Assembly (NCBI GenBank): GCA_038229715.1 | Contig: JBBROD010000003.1 | Coordinates: 25,090 to 89,089, forward strand | Reading direction: 5' to 3' | Length of the DNA stretch: 64,000 bases | DNA from: JANMES01 sp038229715 | GTDB taxonomy: Bacteria > Planctomycetota > Phycisphaerae > Tepidisphaerales > Tepidisphaeraceae | In this document: one piece after another, positions 1 to 9,389 of the stretch | Numbering within the stretch: position 1 is the first letter of the stretch | Layout of the letters: every line of letters begins with the position of its first letter | Notes under the pieces: generated by a model | Database searches by the model: none | What the model was told of the DNA's origin: nothing | The model's input: only the letters and a program-made list of their open reading frames with translations | Program-made: the position numbers and the translations under genes

Positions 1-1081
1 TGACAAACTCATCGCCGCCGTACCGGAAGGCCAAGTCCGTCTTGCGAAGTGTGATGCGCACGCATTCGGCGAACGTCTTGAGCAAGTGATCGCCGGCGGC
101 GTGGCCGTGGCTGTCGTTGATCTCTTTGAACTTGTCCATGTCGATCATCACCAGCGACAGCGGATTGCCATGACGCTCGCTCAACGCCACTTCGCGGTCC
201 ATCAGCGCGTCCATCGATCGGCGGTTGTATAACTGCGTCAGCGGATCGGTCATGCTCTGCTTCTCCGCCTCGGCCAGCAGGTTCAAACTTACTAAGGTGC
301 TCGTGGCGGTGTTGACGTACGTTTGCGCGAGTTGCTTGAGTTCATCGGTCCATTCCTGGCCGGCGGGCAGCATAAGATGGCAGACGACCTGCATCTTTCG
401 ACCCACGTTGAACGGGATGCAGTAGGCGGAATGCTCAGCGCCGAGCGTGATGCATTCATCGATCGAGCATCGCACCGGGCAGCCGGCGGGTTTGAACTGG
501 CGAGGCAGGTTCTGGCGAAGGCTCGGACAGTTGGCACAGTCCAGATCCGTAAACGGACGCTCGGGCTTGAACAGATTTGTCGGGTAAGAGGCCTTGATGC
601 TGGCGGAGGGAATCGCGTCGGCTTCGTAAGACAGGATACTCATGCCGGCGAGTTTCAGTTCCGTCTGCAGGTAATGGCCGAGCGAGGCGAAGATCTGGTC
701 CGGCTTGCCCGCGCCTTGGATGATCTGCGAAAATTCCAGCAGTTGGTGAACTTCGTGCGTGCGCTGATCGAGGGCGACTTTGAAATCGCTCCTAGCCTGC
801 TCACCGACGGCTTTTTGGGTGATCGGAGCCAGCACATAGCCCAGCGCAACGGCGGCGAAGCTGATCCACGTCATCGCGCAGAAAATCACGGCGAGTAAAA
901 CTCGCCAGCGGAGAGCGCTGGTTTCATCAGCACTGAGCGAGCCGGTATGGAAAACGCTCGGCAGCAACGCCGCCCCCACGCCGACAAGCATGAGCAATCC
1001 GCCCAAGCCCACTAGCGCGAGAAGGCGGGTGTGGAGCGAGGCGTAATTGAAGGGCCGCAAAATCTGGCTTGGGTGACACAC
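1..1081 (-). CDS. Membrane-anchored GAF-like/GGDEF diguanylate cyclase (partial)
   Basis: The reverse strand reads from a GTG at 1081 to the window edge without a stop, so the C-terminus is missing. Near the N-terminus are two hydrophobic segments (around LLALVGLGGLLMLVGVG and VLLAVIFCAMTWISFAAVAL). A cysteine-containing, GAF-like sensor region follows, then a GGDEF domain that begins TDPLTQLYNRRSMDAL, continues with MIDMDKFKEIND and DSHGHAAGD, and reaches the signature RYGGDEF at the very edge. Such proteins make cyclic di-GMP at the inner membrane. The start is uncertain because no strong ribosome binding site precedes the GTG; the reading frame opens only about 40 bases further upstream. 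Confidence 0.85.
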   Translation of the reverse strand, partial: MCHPSQILRPFNYASLHTRLLALVGLGGLLMLVGVGAALLPSVFHTGSLSADETSALRWRVLLAVIFCAMTWISFAAVALGYVLAPITQKAVGEQARSDFKVALDQRTHEVHQLLEFSQIIQGAGKPDQIFASLGHYLQTELKLAGMSILSYEADAIPSASIKASYPTNLFKPERPFTDLDCANCPSLRQNLPRQFKPAGCPVRCSIDECITLGAEHSAYCIPFNVGRKMQVVCHLMLPAGQEWTDELKQLAQTYVNTATSTLVSLNLLAEAEKQSMTDPLTQLYNRRSMDALMDREVALSERHGNPLSLVMIDMDKFKEINDSHGHAAGDHLLKTFAECVRITLRKTDLAFRYGGDEFV

Positions 1082-1403
1082 GACTGACTCACAAAAAGTC
1101 GCCTGTCTGGAACAGCCCGATCAACACGGGCCGCCGCGAAACAGCGCGGGCACATCATTGCTATCGGATGATCCGGGTTGCGACTGAACCTATTGCAACG
1201 GTTTTGTGGATTGAAACGGTTAGGGGGACGAATAGTCCGGCTTGCGGCTTTGCAGAGGGTTGAACGCTCGGGTTTGCAAAATCACATCCGGCGTTTAGTC
1301 TCATTTTTACAAAGAACTGCGGATTTTGCCGTTATCAGCCGATTTTCATCAGATAAGGCAAATTAATTTTGCAAACCCGTATACGGCTGCATAAACTAGC
1401 GGC
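1082..1403. other. Divergent intergenic region, no gene seen
   Basis: This stretch separates the minus-strand GGDEF gene from the plus-strand sigma-54 activator and must hold promoters for both. Short open frames here have no coding features that I recognise. I looked for a -24/-12 type promoter and found none that I would stand behind. Confidence 0.5.
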
Positions 1404-3038
1404 ATGACAGTGCCGGGTCCGCTTAATCCGCAAGCATCAAGTCCACGAGATGACCATGAATTGGCCGTTCTGACTTTGATCGGGCAGATTTTGTCGTCCA
1501 CTCTCGAACTCCGCGAGGCGTTCGGAAAAATGATGCAAATCATTTCAGACAAGCTAGATATGCATCGCGGCGCGCTGGTTTTGCTCGACGAATCCACAGG
1601 CCGATTGCGTACGGAGGCGGCAGTCGGGCTTACGCCGGAAGAAATCGAACGCGGCAAGTATGCGGTCGGCGAAGGGATCACCGGAAATGTGGTTGCGACC
1701 GGTAGGGCTCGCATCGTCCCCGATTTGCGGGCTGAACCCGATTTTCTGAACCGTACCGGCCGGCTATCGCCGGAAACGTCCTCGCAGGCCGTCAGTTTCC
1801 TTTGCGTGCCGATCAAAATTGAAAACCGAACCGCTGGGGCGCTTTCGGTCGACAAGCCTTTCGTCAGCGACGAGCGCCTTCTGTCTGATCAATCCTTCCT
1901 CGAAATCATCGCGGCGTTTCTCGCCCAGGCGATTCAGATCAACCGAATGGTGATGCGTCAGAAGGAAGAACTGCTGGAAGAAAATGCCCAACTGCGGGCG
2001 CAAGTGCGCGACCGCTACCGGTTCGAAAACATCATCGGCGATTCGCCGGCGATGCACGAAGTGTTCGCCATCGTCGGGCAAGTCGCCAACAGCCGCGCGA
2101 CGGTGCTGCTGCTCGGCGAAACGGGCACGGGCAAGGAAATGATCGCCAAGGCGATCCACTACAACAGCCCGCGCAAGGACAAGCCGTTCATCCGCGTGAA
2201 CTGCGGTGCCCTCACCGGCACGTTGCTGGAATCGGAACTGTTCGGCCATGTGAAGGGCAGCTTCACCGGCGCGATCAAAGACAAGATGGGCCGCTTCGAG
2301 GCCGCCGACGGTGGGACGATTTTCCTGGATGAAATCGGCACGATGGAGCCGCAGTTGCAGGTGAAGCTGCTCCGCGTGCTGCAGGAGCGCGAGTTAGAGC
2401 GTGTCGGCGATACGCAAGTGGTGAAGGTGGATGTGCGCGTCATCGCCGCCACCAACGTCGATCTGCAGGAAGCGGTCGCAAAAAGCAGGTTCCGTGAAGA
2501 CTTATTTTACCGGCTCAACGTCGTCAGCGTCTACTTGCCGCCGTTGCGGAATCGGCGGGAGGATATCCCGCGGCTGATCGACCACTTCCTAGACCAATAC
2601 AACGTCATCAACGACCGCCGACTGCGGCGCATCAGCCGCGAGATGTTGAATATCCTGCTCCGCTACCCTTGGCCGGGTAATGTGCGCGAGCTTGAAAACG
2701 CGATCGAGCGCGCCGTCGTGCTGAGTAACGACGAGGATTTCACCGAAGAACTTCTACCGCTCAGCGTGCGCATGTTCGCGCAACAACGCCGGACGAATCA
2801 GTCGAGCGAATCGATCGAAACGTTGACCAAGCGGCTGGCCGATCAGTCGATCAACGACTACGAGATGCGCGAAGGGGAGATTTACCAGTTGGTGATCGAT
2901 CAGATGGAACATGCCCTGATCGAGCGCGCGTTAGCCAAATGCGGCGGCGTCAAAACCAAGGCGGCCGACTTTCTGGGGATCAACCGCAACACGCTGAATA
3001 AAAAGGTCAAGGAACTCGGGATTGAAGCGGTGGAATAG
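1404..3038 (+). CDS. Sigma-54-dependent activator, GAF-AAA+-Fis (NifA/FhlA type)
   Basis: A 544-residue bacterial enhancer-binding protein. Residues about 25-180 form a GAF sensor. The AAA+ domain (about 210-440) has Walker A GETGTGKE, the sigma-54 contact loop written GSFTGA instead of the usual GAFTGA, Walker B GGTIFLDEIG, and the downstream FREDLFYRLNV and YPWPGNVRELEN blocks. The C-terminus (about 500-544) is a Fis-type helix-turn-helix including KTKAADFLGINRNTLNKKVK. It should remodel sigma-54 RNA polymerase at target promoters in response to a ligand bound by GAF; the ligand is unknown. No kinase or target operon is obvious next to it. Length and domain order fit the NifA/FhlA group well. 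Confidence 0.95.
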   Translation: MTVPGPLNPQASSPRDDHELAVLTLIGQILSSTLELREAFGKMMQIISDKLDMHRGALVLLDESTGRLRTEAAVGLTPEEIERGKYAVGEGITGNVVATGRARIVPDLRAEPDFLNRTGRLSPETSSQAVSFLCVPIKIENRTAGALSVDKPFVSDERLLSDQSFLEIIAAFLAQAIQINRMVMRQKEELLEENAQLRAQVRDRYRFENIIGDSPAMHEVFAIVGQVANSRATVLLLGETGTGKEMIAKAIHYNSPRKDKPFIRVNCGALTGTLLESELFGHVKGSFTGAIKDKMGRFEAADGGTIFLDEIGTMEPQLQVKLLRVLQERELERVGDTQVVKVDVRVIAATNVDLQEAVAKSRFREDLFYRLNVVSVYLPPLRNRREDIPRLIDHFLDQYNVINDRRLRRISREMLNILLRYPWPGNVRELENAIERAVVLSNDEDFTEELLPLSVRMFAQQRRTNQSSESIETLTKRLADQSINDYEMREGEIYQLVIDQMEHALIERALAKCGGVKTKAADFLGINRNTLNKKVKELGIEAVE

Positions 3039-3044
3039 CGTTTT

Positions 3045-3177
3045 GTCGCATAGGCTACCAGCCTATGCTAAGGCACCAATACGGAATTGATTTAATTACC
3101 TCGGAATGACGGTGCTGGATGCGCGAGAATTAAACCGAGTATGTATATGTAGAGCATGGGCTGGTAGCCCATGCGAC
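3045..3177. repeat. MITE/REP-like element with 25-bp inverted ends
   Basis: Two 25-bp arms, 3045-3069 and 3153-3177, are reverse complements with two mismatches and enclose about 83 bp of AT-richer sequence. Each arm is itself a small palindrome (8-bp stem around CATAGGCT or CATGGGCT with a 3-base loop). The element starts 6 bp after the activator stop and ends 2 bp before the lpxD stop. It encodes no protein. It may double as a bidirectional transcript end between the convergent genes. Confidence 0.75.
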
Positions 3178-3179
3178 GA

Positions 3180-4229
3180 TTAGTCCATCCGCTTCTTCAA
3201 TGCTTCCACTTCCTGCTGAAGCTTCCGCATTTCATCCAGTAACGCCGGCAAGCGGCGCAAGGCGGCTTGTTCGCGGAGGTTTTGGCGGTGGGGCATGGCG
3301 GGAACGCCGCTGACGATGGTCTTGGGTTTAACGTCGCTGGCGATGGCGCTGCAAGCCGCCGCGCTGGAACCGTCGCCGAGCGTAACGTGATCGCGGACCG
3401 CCACCTGCCCGCCGAGCACAACGCCCGTGCCTAGCTTGCTCGATCCTGCCAAACCAACCTGACCGACAATAATACAGTGCGGCCCGATCACCACGTTGTG
3501 GCCGACTTGAACGAGGTTATCAATTTTGGTCCCGCGGCCGATGCGGGTTGCGCTGAACTTAGCGCGGTCGATGCAGACGCACGAGCCGATCTCCACATCG
3601 TCCTCGATGATCACAGTGCCTATCTGCGGAATCTTGGCGTGTTTGGTTCCATCCCAGCGGTAGCCAAAACCGTCGGTCCCGATCACTGTGCCGGCGTTGA
3701 TGATCACGCGATGACCGAGCGTAATCCGTTCGCGAAGCACGACATTCTGGAACACTTCGCAGGCGTCGCCAAGGGTCACGTCATCGGCGATTGTAACGCC
3801 GGCGTGAATTACGCTTCCCGCGCCGATCTTGCAACGGGCACCGATCGACACAAACTTTCCGACCGCCACATTCTCGCCGAGCACCGCCGACGGATCGACC
3901 GACGCCGTCGCTTCGACACCCACTTTCGGCCGGGCGACAGGCGGGGCGAACCGCTCCAGGATCGTTGCGACGGCCAGGTCCGCGTTTTCCACCAGTAACA
4001 CCGGTTTGGTCGATCCCTCCGGCAGGCGCACCTTTCGACTGACGATCACCGCGGCTGCTTGGGTCTGCCCGAACTGTGCGAGGTACGCATCTGTCCCGAG
4101 GAACGATAGCTCGTTCGGCCCGGCGTCGGGCAACGTCGCCATCCCGGTGATCGACAGACCTGAGTTAGCGGGGATCGGGCAGTTCAACAGCTTGGCGATA
4201 TCGCCGAGGGTGAAAGTGGGCATGAGCAT
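3180..4229 (-). CDS. lpxD: UDP-3-O-(3-hydroxyacyl)glucosamine N-acyltransferase
   Basis: A 349-residue LpxD, the usual family length. It transfers the second 3-hydroxyacyl chain from acyl-ACP in lipid A synthesis. Residues 1-100 are the uridine-binding N-domain. From about 105 there are many left-handed beta-helix hexapeptides (such as IGARCKIGAGSVIHAGV), the conserved VQVGHNVVIGPHC with the catalytic-type histidine, and a helical C-terminus with a short coiled coil. It lies downstream of skp and bamA on the same strand, the classic bamA-skp-lpxD order. Two starts six bases apart (4229, 4223) are possible. Its presence indicates the cell can make lipid A. Confidence 0.96.
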   Translation of the reverse strand: MLMPTFTLGDIAKLLNCPIPANSGLSITGMATLPDAGPNELSFLGTDAYLAQFGQTQAAAVIVSRKVRLPEGSTKPVLLVENADLAVATILERFAPPVARPKVGVEATASVDPSAVLGENVAVGKFVSIGARCKIGAGSVIHAGVTIADDVTLGDACEVFQNVVLRERITLGHRVIINAGTVIGTDGFGYRWDGTKHAKIPQIGTVIIEDDVEIGSCVCIDRAKFSATRIGRGTKIDNLVQVGHNVVIGPHCIIVGQVGLAGSSKLGTGVVLGGQVAVRDHVTLGDGSSAAACSAIASDVKPKTIVSGVPAMPHRQNLREQAALRRLPALLDEMRKLQQEVEALKKRMD

Positions 4230-4254
4230 CGCCGGTGAAAGGTGGATGAACGAA

Positions 4255-4300
4255 ACGTCGCTTGCGCCTGCGATTTTTTTCGCGGAGGCGCAAGCGACGT
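4255..4300. repeat. Perfect 15-bp stem hairpin between skp and lpxD
   Basis: Arms 4255-4269 and 4286-4300 are perfect reverse complements (outer sequence ACGTCGCTTGCGCCT), with an extra 3-bp GCG/CGC pairing inside and a poly-T/A loop. The hairpin sits between the skp stop and the lpxD start on the minus strand. It is not followed by a T tract on either strand, so a mobile palindrome or mRNA-stability element is as likely as an attenuator. Confidence 0.7.
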
Positions 4301-4323
4301 GCCAGATTGCAAAGGAATCGAAC

Positions 4324-4914
4324 TTACTTCTTGTCGACGGACTTGGCCTTATAGTCCGCGTTGAGCCTGGCGGTGACTTTGGCGCTGATGTCCAACTTGT
4401 TGGAGTTATAAATCACATTGCGCTGGTTGATCAGGCCGCGGAGTTGGTCGACATTGATCTGATCCATGTCCGGAAATTCAACGTTCGATTCAGCCACGAC
4501 CAGATCCAATTTATCTTCGACTGCAACGGCCTTGACGGCGTCGGTGATCTTGTCGAACAGTACCTTCATCTGATACTTCTGGGAGTCCTGGATTTGCGCT
4601 TGAATGACCTTTTTCCAGGTGTCCAGCTCTACCGCCTTCTGGATTAGGTTCTTGCGGCTTTCGTAGTATTGAGGCGCGCCGGGGGAAAGCACCTTGAGCG
4701 ATTCTCCCAAGCCCTTAAGTTCTTCTTCCTTGGCCTTTTGCTGGTCGACAAGCTTTTTGCTTTCGGATTCGAGCTTTTCCTTTAGATCCTTGGTTTCGTC
4801 CATTTCGTTAAAAATTTTGGCGGGGTTCGCGGTGGCGATCGACTGAGCAAAAGTCACGGCGGTGACGGCCATCGACGACAAGAGAACCAAGGCAACAATC
4901 AAGGAGCGCTTCAT
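4324..4914 (-). CDS. skp: OmpH/Skp-family periplasmic chaperone
   Basis: The start at 4914 gives a clean signal peptide (MKRSLIVALVLLSSMAVTA, cleavage after FAQ), and an AAGG-type ribosome site lies upstream. The mature protein of about 175 residues is dominated by charged helices (DETKDLKEKLESESKKL onward) that should form the coiled-coil tentacles of Skp, which holds unfolded outer-membrane proteins in the periplasm. The short beta-rich ends (SIATANPAKIF, LDLVVAESNVEF) match the trimer core of the family. It lies directly downstream of bamA and upstream of lpxD. A longer open frame to 5022 is ignored because it would bury the signal peptide. Confidence 0.9.
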   Translation of the reverse strand: MKRSLIVALVLLSSMAVTAVTFAQSIATANPAKIFNEMDETKDLKEKLESESKKLVDQQKAKEEELKGLGESLKVLSPGAPQYYESRKNLIQKAVELDTWKKVIQAQIQDSQKYQMKVLFDKITDAVKAVAVEDKLDLVVAESNVEFPDMDQINVDQLRGLINQRNVIYNSNKLDISAKVTARLNADYKAKSVDKK

Positions 4915-5005
4915 AAATAGGACCTTTCTAAAGTAAACCAACCCGCTGGCTGGTAAAAGTTTCGCAGCACATAGTAAATGGTAAGTAGGGCAATCGTAAA
5001 GGGTT

Positions 5006-7408
5006 CTACTGGCCGAATCCAAAAGAGAAGCTGATCAACTGCGTGTCGTCTTGGCCGTTCTTAACGAGTGGGACGGCGAAATCAAGGGAAAGGGGCGCTT
5101 GGCCGAGGAACGGCAACACCAGGCGAATGCCCGCACCGACGCTGACACGGTAATCGCGGATTTCGACGTCACGCTGTACCGTGCCCTGATCGCTGAAGAC
5201 CACGCCGCGCAATTGTTCGCCGGCGATCGGGAAGCTGATTTCCTGGGTGGTGGTGAGCGTAAAATCACCGCCGATCGCGTCTTCGTCAATGCCATCACGC
5301 GGGCTGACCCCGCGGAATCGGAACCCGCGGACTGAACCGATACCACCGCCGTAGAAGCGCTCGAAGAAGACGGAATTGCCCGCGATATACCCCGCATCGG
5401 CCGAGGCGCGGAAGATGGTCTTGCGGTCCAGCAAGTCCTCGTTAAGCGTGAGATAGCCGTCCCAACTGGCGGTAAATTTCTGCATGTACACTTGTCCGCC
5501 GAGCGCACCGTACGATTCCCAACCGGCGGAGGTGTTCGTTCCCTTGTATTGCAGGATGCCCGGATTGGTTGTGTTTCGGCGGAGCGTGAGCGCGGCGCTG
5601 GTCAGCGTGGTGTGGCCCTTGGCGTTAACGATCTCCGGAGCGCGGATCGGTTCATCATCCACGTTGTGGATCCGCACGTCTTCAGCCCGCAAGGCGACCT
5701 GCCCGGTGTAGTGGTAGTCAAAACGCTTACCGAGCGACATGCGATCGCCGACGCGCGTATCGTCATAGTGCAGACGCTGACGATCGCGCAGATAAAGTTC
5801 GTTACTGAAACTGTATGGCTGATCAAAGATGTACGGCTCGGTGAATCGAATGCTCGCGTTGGTCGCCTGCGTGCCCGGTTCAAGGCTGATTCTGAACGTC
5901 TGGCCGGCGCCGGTGAAGGCTCGATCGGAAAACACGTCACGGAAATTGCTCGGCCAGGCGGTGATGTCAAAATTGCGTTGTTCGTACGAAAGGTTCCCGC
6001 CGATACCGCCATTACTGTTGATGCCCGCACCAATGCCGAAGTTCGCTGTATGCCCCTCGGCCACTTCCACCAGCACGTCGCGAGTCTCGGGGTCATCGCC
6101 GATGGGGGTGATGGTGACATTCGTGAAGAACGGCCCGCCGCGAAGGCGGTCGATGGCGTCCTGCAGTTCGGCGCTGTTGTACAGCTGGCCGGGCGTGACA
6201 CGCATCTCACGCAGGATCACCTTGTCCTGTGTCCGCGTGTTTCCCTTGATGTGGACCGGGCCCATGTGAAACGATTTTCCCTCGGAGATGTTGTAGACCA
6301 GTTCCACCTTGCCGGGCTCTTTGCGAAAGATGTTCTTGGTATCGATCCGGAGATAATCCGGATTGTTCGTCTGCGGCTGATAGATGAATCCGAACGGGCT
6401 ATAGGCACGAACGATCTCGCGTACGTCGCGCTGCAGTATTTCGTTGTCGTACGGCTTGCCTTCGATCAGCTTGAGGCTCTTGCGCAAGTCGGCCTCGGTG
6501 ACCTTCGAGTTGCCTCTGAAGGTGATGCTGTCGACGACGTAACGAACGCCTTCTTCAATGACGAAGTTAACCTGCACTTCGGACAGGTCCGGCGAGACGA
6601 TAATCTTCCGGCCGACACGCACATCGAAAAAGCCCTTGCTCTGATAGAACCGCCGAAGGGCGGCCACGTCTTCTTCAATTTCGTCCGGCGAATACGTGCC
6701 GGGACGGAAAATCCAAATCCAGCTGGACGTTTTAATCTGGTCCTTGAGCTTGTCCTTGGAGAAGGATTTAACACCCTTAAAATCCACCTTGCGGACTTTA
6801 ACCTTCGGCCCTTCGGTGATGCGAAAGGTCAATTCGCCATTCTTGACCAAGGCGTCCTGATCGACGTCCACGCGGGCGTACGGGTAATTCTTGTCCTTGT
6901 AAAGCGACTCGATCGACTGTTTGGCTACCGAAATGCGGAAGCGGTCGATCGCGTCGTCGCGCTTGATATCGACTGCCTGCTGGATATCGAGCGTGGAAAT
7001 CTCTCGATTGCCGACGAAGCTGATGAGTTTGATTTGCCGTGTTTCGCTGACGACATAGGTAACAATCACGCCGCCGCGGGGTGTGGGCTCAACGCGTGCT
7101 TCGACGTTGGCAAACTTCTTCAGCGTGTAGATACGCTGGTAGTCCTCTTCGACCGCCTGAGGGTCAAACTTATCACCCTCGCGGGTGCGGACCATGTTCA
7201 AGATGACGGTCGTGGAAACCTGGGCACTGTTGCCCGAAACGCGAACCTCTTCAACGGTTCGCCCGCGAAAATCCGCCAGCACTTTCGCGTTGGGATCGGC
7301 GGCGGGGCGGGTTTGGGCCAAGGATGGGCTTGAGATCAATAGCAAAAATAGCAGAGTGGGATACGGCAGCATCCAGCGAGTTGGCTTCACCAAGCGTTTT
7401 TGATGCAC
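5006..7408 (-). CDS. bamA: Outer membrane assembly factor BamA
   Basis: About 800 residues. After a signal peptide (LLFLLLISSPSLAQ) come repeated POTRA domains of about 75-80 residues (for example GRTVEEVRVSGNSAQVS, then KLISFVGNREISTLDI, KVRKVDFKGVKSFSK, VVDSITFRGNSKVTEADL and FHMGPVHIKGNTRTQDK). A 16-strand barrel region follows, with the conserved GGIGSVRGFRFRG (VRGF-type loop). It folds and inserts outer-membrane barrels together with the neighbouring Skp. I favour a GTG start at 7408 because it adds basic residues before the hydrophobic core. ATG at 7372 is the alternative, and the frame stays open to 7576. Confidence 0.95.
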   Translation of the reverse strand: MHQKRLVKPTRWMLPYPTLLFLLLISSPSLAQTRPAADPNAKVLADFRGRTVEEVRVSGNSAQVSTTVILNMVRTREGDKFDPQAVEEDYQRIYTLKKFANVEARVEPTPRGGVIVTYVVSETRQIKLISFVGNREISTLDIQQAVDIKRDDAIDRFRISVAKQSIESLYKDKNYPYARVDVDQDALVKNGELTFRITEGPKVKVRKVDFKGVKSFSKDKLKDQIKTSSWIWIFRPGTYSPDEIEEDVAALRRFYQSKGFFDVRVGRKIIVSPDLSEVQVNFVIEEGVRYVVDSITFRGNSKVTEADLRKSLKLIEGKPYDNEILQRDVREIVRAYSPFGFIYQPQTNNPDYLRIDTKNIFRKEPGKVELVYNISEGKSFHMGPVHIKGNTRTQDKVILREMRVTPGQLYNSAELQDAIDRLRGGPFFTNVTITPIGDDPETRDVLVEVAEGHTANFGIGAGINSNGGIGGNLSYEQRNFDITAWPSNFRDVFSDRAFTGAGQTFRISLEPGTQATNASIRFTEPYIFDQPYSFSNELYLRDRQRLHYDDTRVGDRMSLGKRFDYHYTGQVALRAEDVRIHNVDDEPIRAPEIVNAKGHTTLTSAALTLRRNTTNPGILQYKGTNTSAGWESYGALGGQVYMQKFTASWDGYLTLNEDLLDRKTIFRASADAGYIAGNSVFFERFYGGGIGSVRGFRFRGVSPRDGIDEDAIGGDFTLTTTQEISFPIAGEQLRGVVFSDQGTVQRDVEIRDYRVSVGAGIRLVLPFLGQAPLSLDFAVPLVKNGQDDTQLISFSFGFGQ

Positions 7409-7588
7409 GAGTCCGCCCGATCCACTAGAGCCGCCGGAGTGCGACGTCCTGTCACACCGAACAAACCGGAAGTTTAGCGGAGGCCGGTTGGATGTAAAGG
7501 ATTGGAATGAGTCGGGATTACGTGGTCGCGAGTCACCGGAAAGAGCAGGTGTCCGCTCTTCTCGTGTAACTGCCAACTCACACCATTC

Positions 7589-8752
7589 TCACGCGATATG
7601 CGCCTTCTTCTTACGCCCGCTCAAATAGCTTTCCATGATGCACGACGCGAGTTCCCCGCTGCTGGTGTAGAAGGCAACGCCTTTGGTTAGCTTCGTCAGT
7701 TGATCGACAAAACCGACCCAATCCATGCCCCAGTAATCTTCGATCAGCGCGAAGGTACTGAACCGGCAGCCTTCCTTCATCGCCAGGACGGCTTCCTTCA
7801 ACGTCGCAACGGTGCTCTTCGGGTCCGGCGGGTAGAGCAGGTAGACGAAATCGCCTTCCACATGCGCGGTCGGCTGGCCATCGGTGATGATGAAGAGTTG
7901 TTTGTTCTCGCTGGTCCGCTGCTTGAGAATCTTTCTCGCCAGCTGTAAACCCAAGTGCAGATTGGTGAAGTGTTGCGGGGCCTTGGCGAGGTTGTCGATC
8001 GGCACTTTCAGGCGGACCTCATAATCATACACCGTGACGGGCTTGGGCATCGTCAGGGGCAGGTTGGCTTCGCTGATCTTGTGGGCTCCGGAGTAGAAGC
8101 CAACGAAGTCGATCGAATCCTGCGGGAACCGCTGGCGGATCAGCGCCTGCATGGCCATGGCAACTTTTTTCGCGGACAAGAACCGGCTGTAACGCATCAT
8201 CGATCCGCTCATATCGAGTAGAACGACCGTGCTGCAACTTGTGGTGCCTTCGTGCTGATGGAGTTCGAGATCACGCTCGCTGAAATGGATTTTGCCTTTG
8301 CTACCCGCTGAAGCGGGCAGACCAGCGCGAGTGAGGGCATTGTGCAGGGTTTGATGCAGATCAAGTTCGCTGACCGGATCACCGTATTGGTACGGTTTGG
8401 TGCCCTCGATTCTCTCACCCATTTGTCCGGGTGTGATTTTCTCGTGTCCGTCGCGTGACCCATTGCGAAGATTGGCAAAGACTTCCATCAACGCCTTGCT
8501 CTGCATTCGGCCGATAGCGCGCGGGGTGAGTTTGAGTTTGCCTTTGCCGTCCTTGTCGAGCATTCCTTCTTCGAGCAGCTTTTGCAGCAGATCGGACTGG
8601 GCCTCGTTTTTCGGGTCCTTCATCATTTGCTCCAGCGCCTTCATGGCCTGGTCGCCGTACTGCATGACGAATTCCATTAACTGATCGAAGCTGAAAAGCT
8701 TGTCCTGGGTAGGAAATTCCTCGCCGTCAAACTCGCCGTAGAAAGACTTCAT
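7589..8752 (-). CDS. VWA-domain protein (CoxE/YehP-like)
   Basis: A 387-residue cytoplasmic protein; there is no signal peptide or membrane segment. The C-terminal half (about 190-370) is a von Willebrand A domain with the MIDAS motif VVLLDMSGSM, a following T-containing loop, and FIITDGQPT. The N-terminal 180 residues are helical and charged, as in VWA partners of MoxR-type AAA+ ATPases. No AAA+ gene is directly adjacent, so its partner must be elsewhere, for example the MoxR at 21.6 kb; that link is speculative. The start at 8752 (MKSFYGEFDGEEF) was chosen over a longer frame with unlikely composition. Confidence 0.8.
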   Translation of the reverse strand: MKSFYGEFDGEEFPTQDKLFSFDQLMEFVMQYGDQAMKALEQMMKDPKNEAQSDLLQKLLEEGMLDKDGKGKLKLTPRAIGRMQSKALMEVFANLRNGSRDGHEKITPGQMGERIEGTKPYQYGDPVSELDLHQTLHNALTRAGLPASAGSKGKIHFSERDLELHQHEGTTSCSTVVLLDMSGSMMRYSRFLSAKKVAMAMQALIRQRFPQDSIDFVGFYSGAHKISEANLPLTMPKPVTVYDYEVRLKVPIDNLAKAPQHFTNLHLGLQLARKILKQRTSENKQLFIITDGQPTAHVEGDFVYLLYPPDPKSTVATLKEAVLAMKEGCRFSTFALIEDYWGMDWVGFVDQLTKLTKGVAFYTSSGELASCIMESYLSGRKKKAHIA

Positions 8753-8804
8753 GCCCCTATTGTAGCCCGGGCGAACGCTGGGAGTGAAACATAAACTGGC
8801 GAAA

Positions 8805-9389
8805 CTATCGCTGGGAGCGCAGCTCAAACCGGAACGCTCCGGTGCGCACCACGACTGCGCCTGAGGAAATGGATTCGACTGTGAACTGGTCGACTTGCTG
8901 GCCTTCCATGAGAATGGCATTGTTGATCACGCAGGAGCGGTTTTTGTCGTCGATCCAGACGGACTGGAGTTGGAGATTTGCAACGGCCCGGAGGGCGGTG
9001 GATCGCTGCTGGTCGACGCGGGTTTTGGCGGCTTGGCCGGCTTGCAACTTGTCGGCTGATGCGTCCGATCGGCTGAAAGGGTTGGTTCGCAGGTCCGCCA
9101 GCGGGATTTGCCGAACATTCTGAAACGTCGCCAGCTGGGCGACGGCCTTCTTCGACGATTTGAGCAGCCGCTCCACCGACTTGGTATTGGCCGGCGCGGC
9201 AGACACGAATGTTCGGACCGCCAACGCCTTCGATGAGGTTTCCATCGTGACCGCGGCGCTTGCAGCTTGCGGGCCGGTCTTCACGTACATGAAATACGTG
9301 TATCCTGCCCCGGCCAGCAGCAACGCCAGCAGCACGTTTGATCCGCCGCCAGCTTTAATTTCCGAGGATCGGTTTTTGGATCGGGTCAT
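8805..9389 (-). CDS. PilP/GspC-like pilus assembly protein
   Basis: A 194-residue protein with a short cytoplasmic basic N-terminus, one membrane segment (VLLALLLAGAGYTYFMYV) and a periplasmic C-domain. That domain has an NPF motif (LRTNPFSRSD) and a terminal beta domain (LQSVWIDDKNRSCVINN, then GAVVVRTGAFRFEL) resembling the homology region of PilP/GspC. It is the last gene of a four-gene minus-strand operon pilM-N-O-P, and its start overlaps the pilO-like stop by four bases. In type IV pilus or type II secretion machines this protein links the inner-membrane platform to the secretin; no secretin gene is next to it. Confidence 0.75.
   Translation of the reverse strand: MTRSKNRSSEIKAGGGSNVLLALLLAGAGYTYFMYVKTGPQAASAAVTMETSSKALAVRTFVSAAPANTKSVERLLKSSKKAVAQLATFQNVRQIPLADLRTNPFSRSDASADKLQAGQAAKTRVDQQRSTALRAVANLQLQSVWIDDKNRSCVINNAILMEGQQVDQFTVESISSGAVVVRTGAFRFELRSQR

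Noticed and set aside
1082..1403. A sigma-54 promoter upstream of the activator gene
   Set aside because: I looked for TGGCAC-N5-TTGC-type boxes and saw none with both halves at proper spacing.
5492..7333. 613-codon open frame on the plus strand opposite bamA
   Set aside because: It is the antisense shadow of a clear BamA; its translation has no domain-like pattern and high-GC codon structure explains the long open frame.
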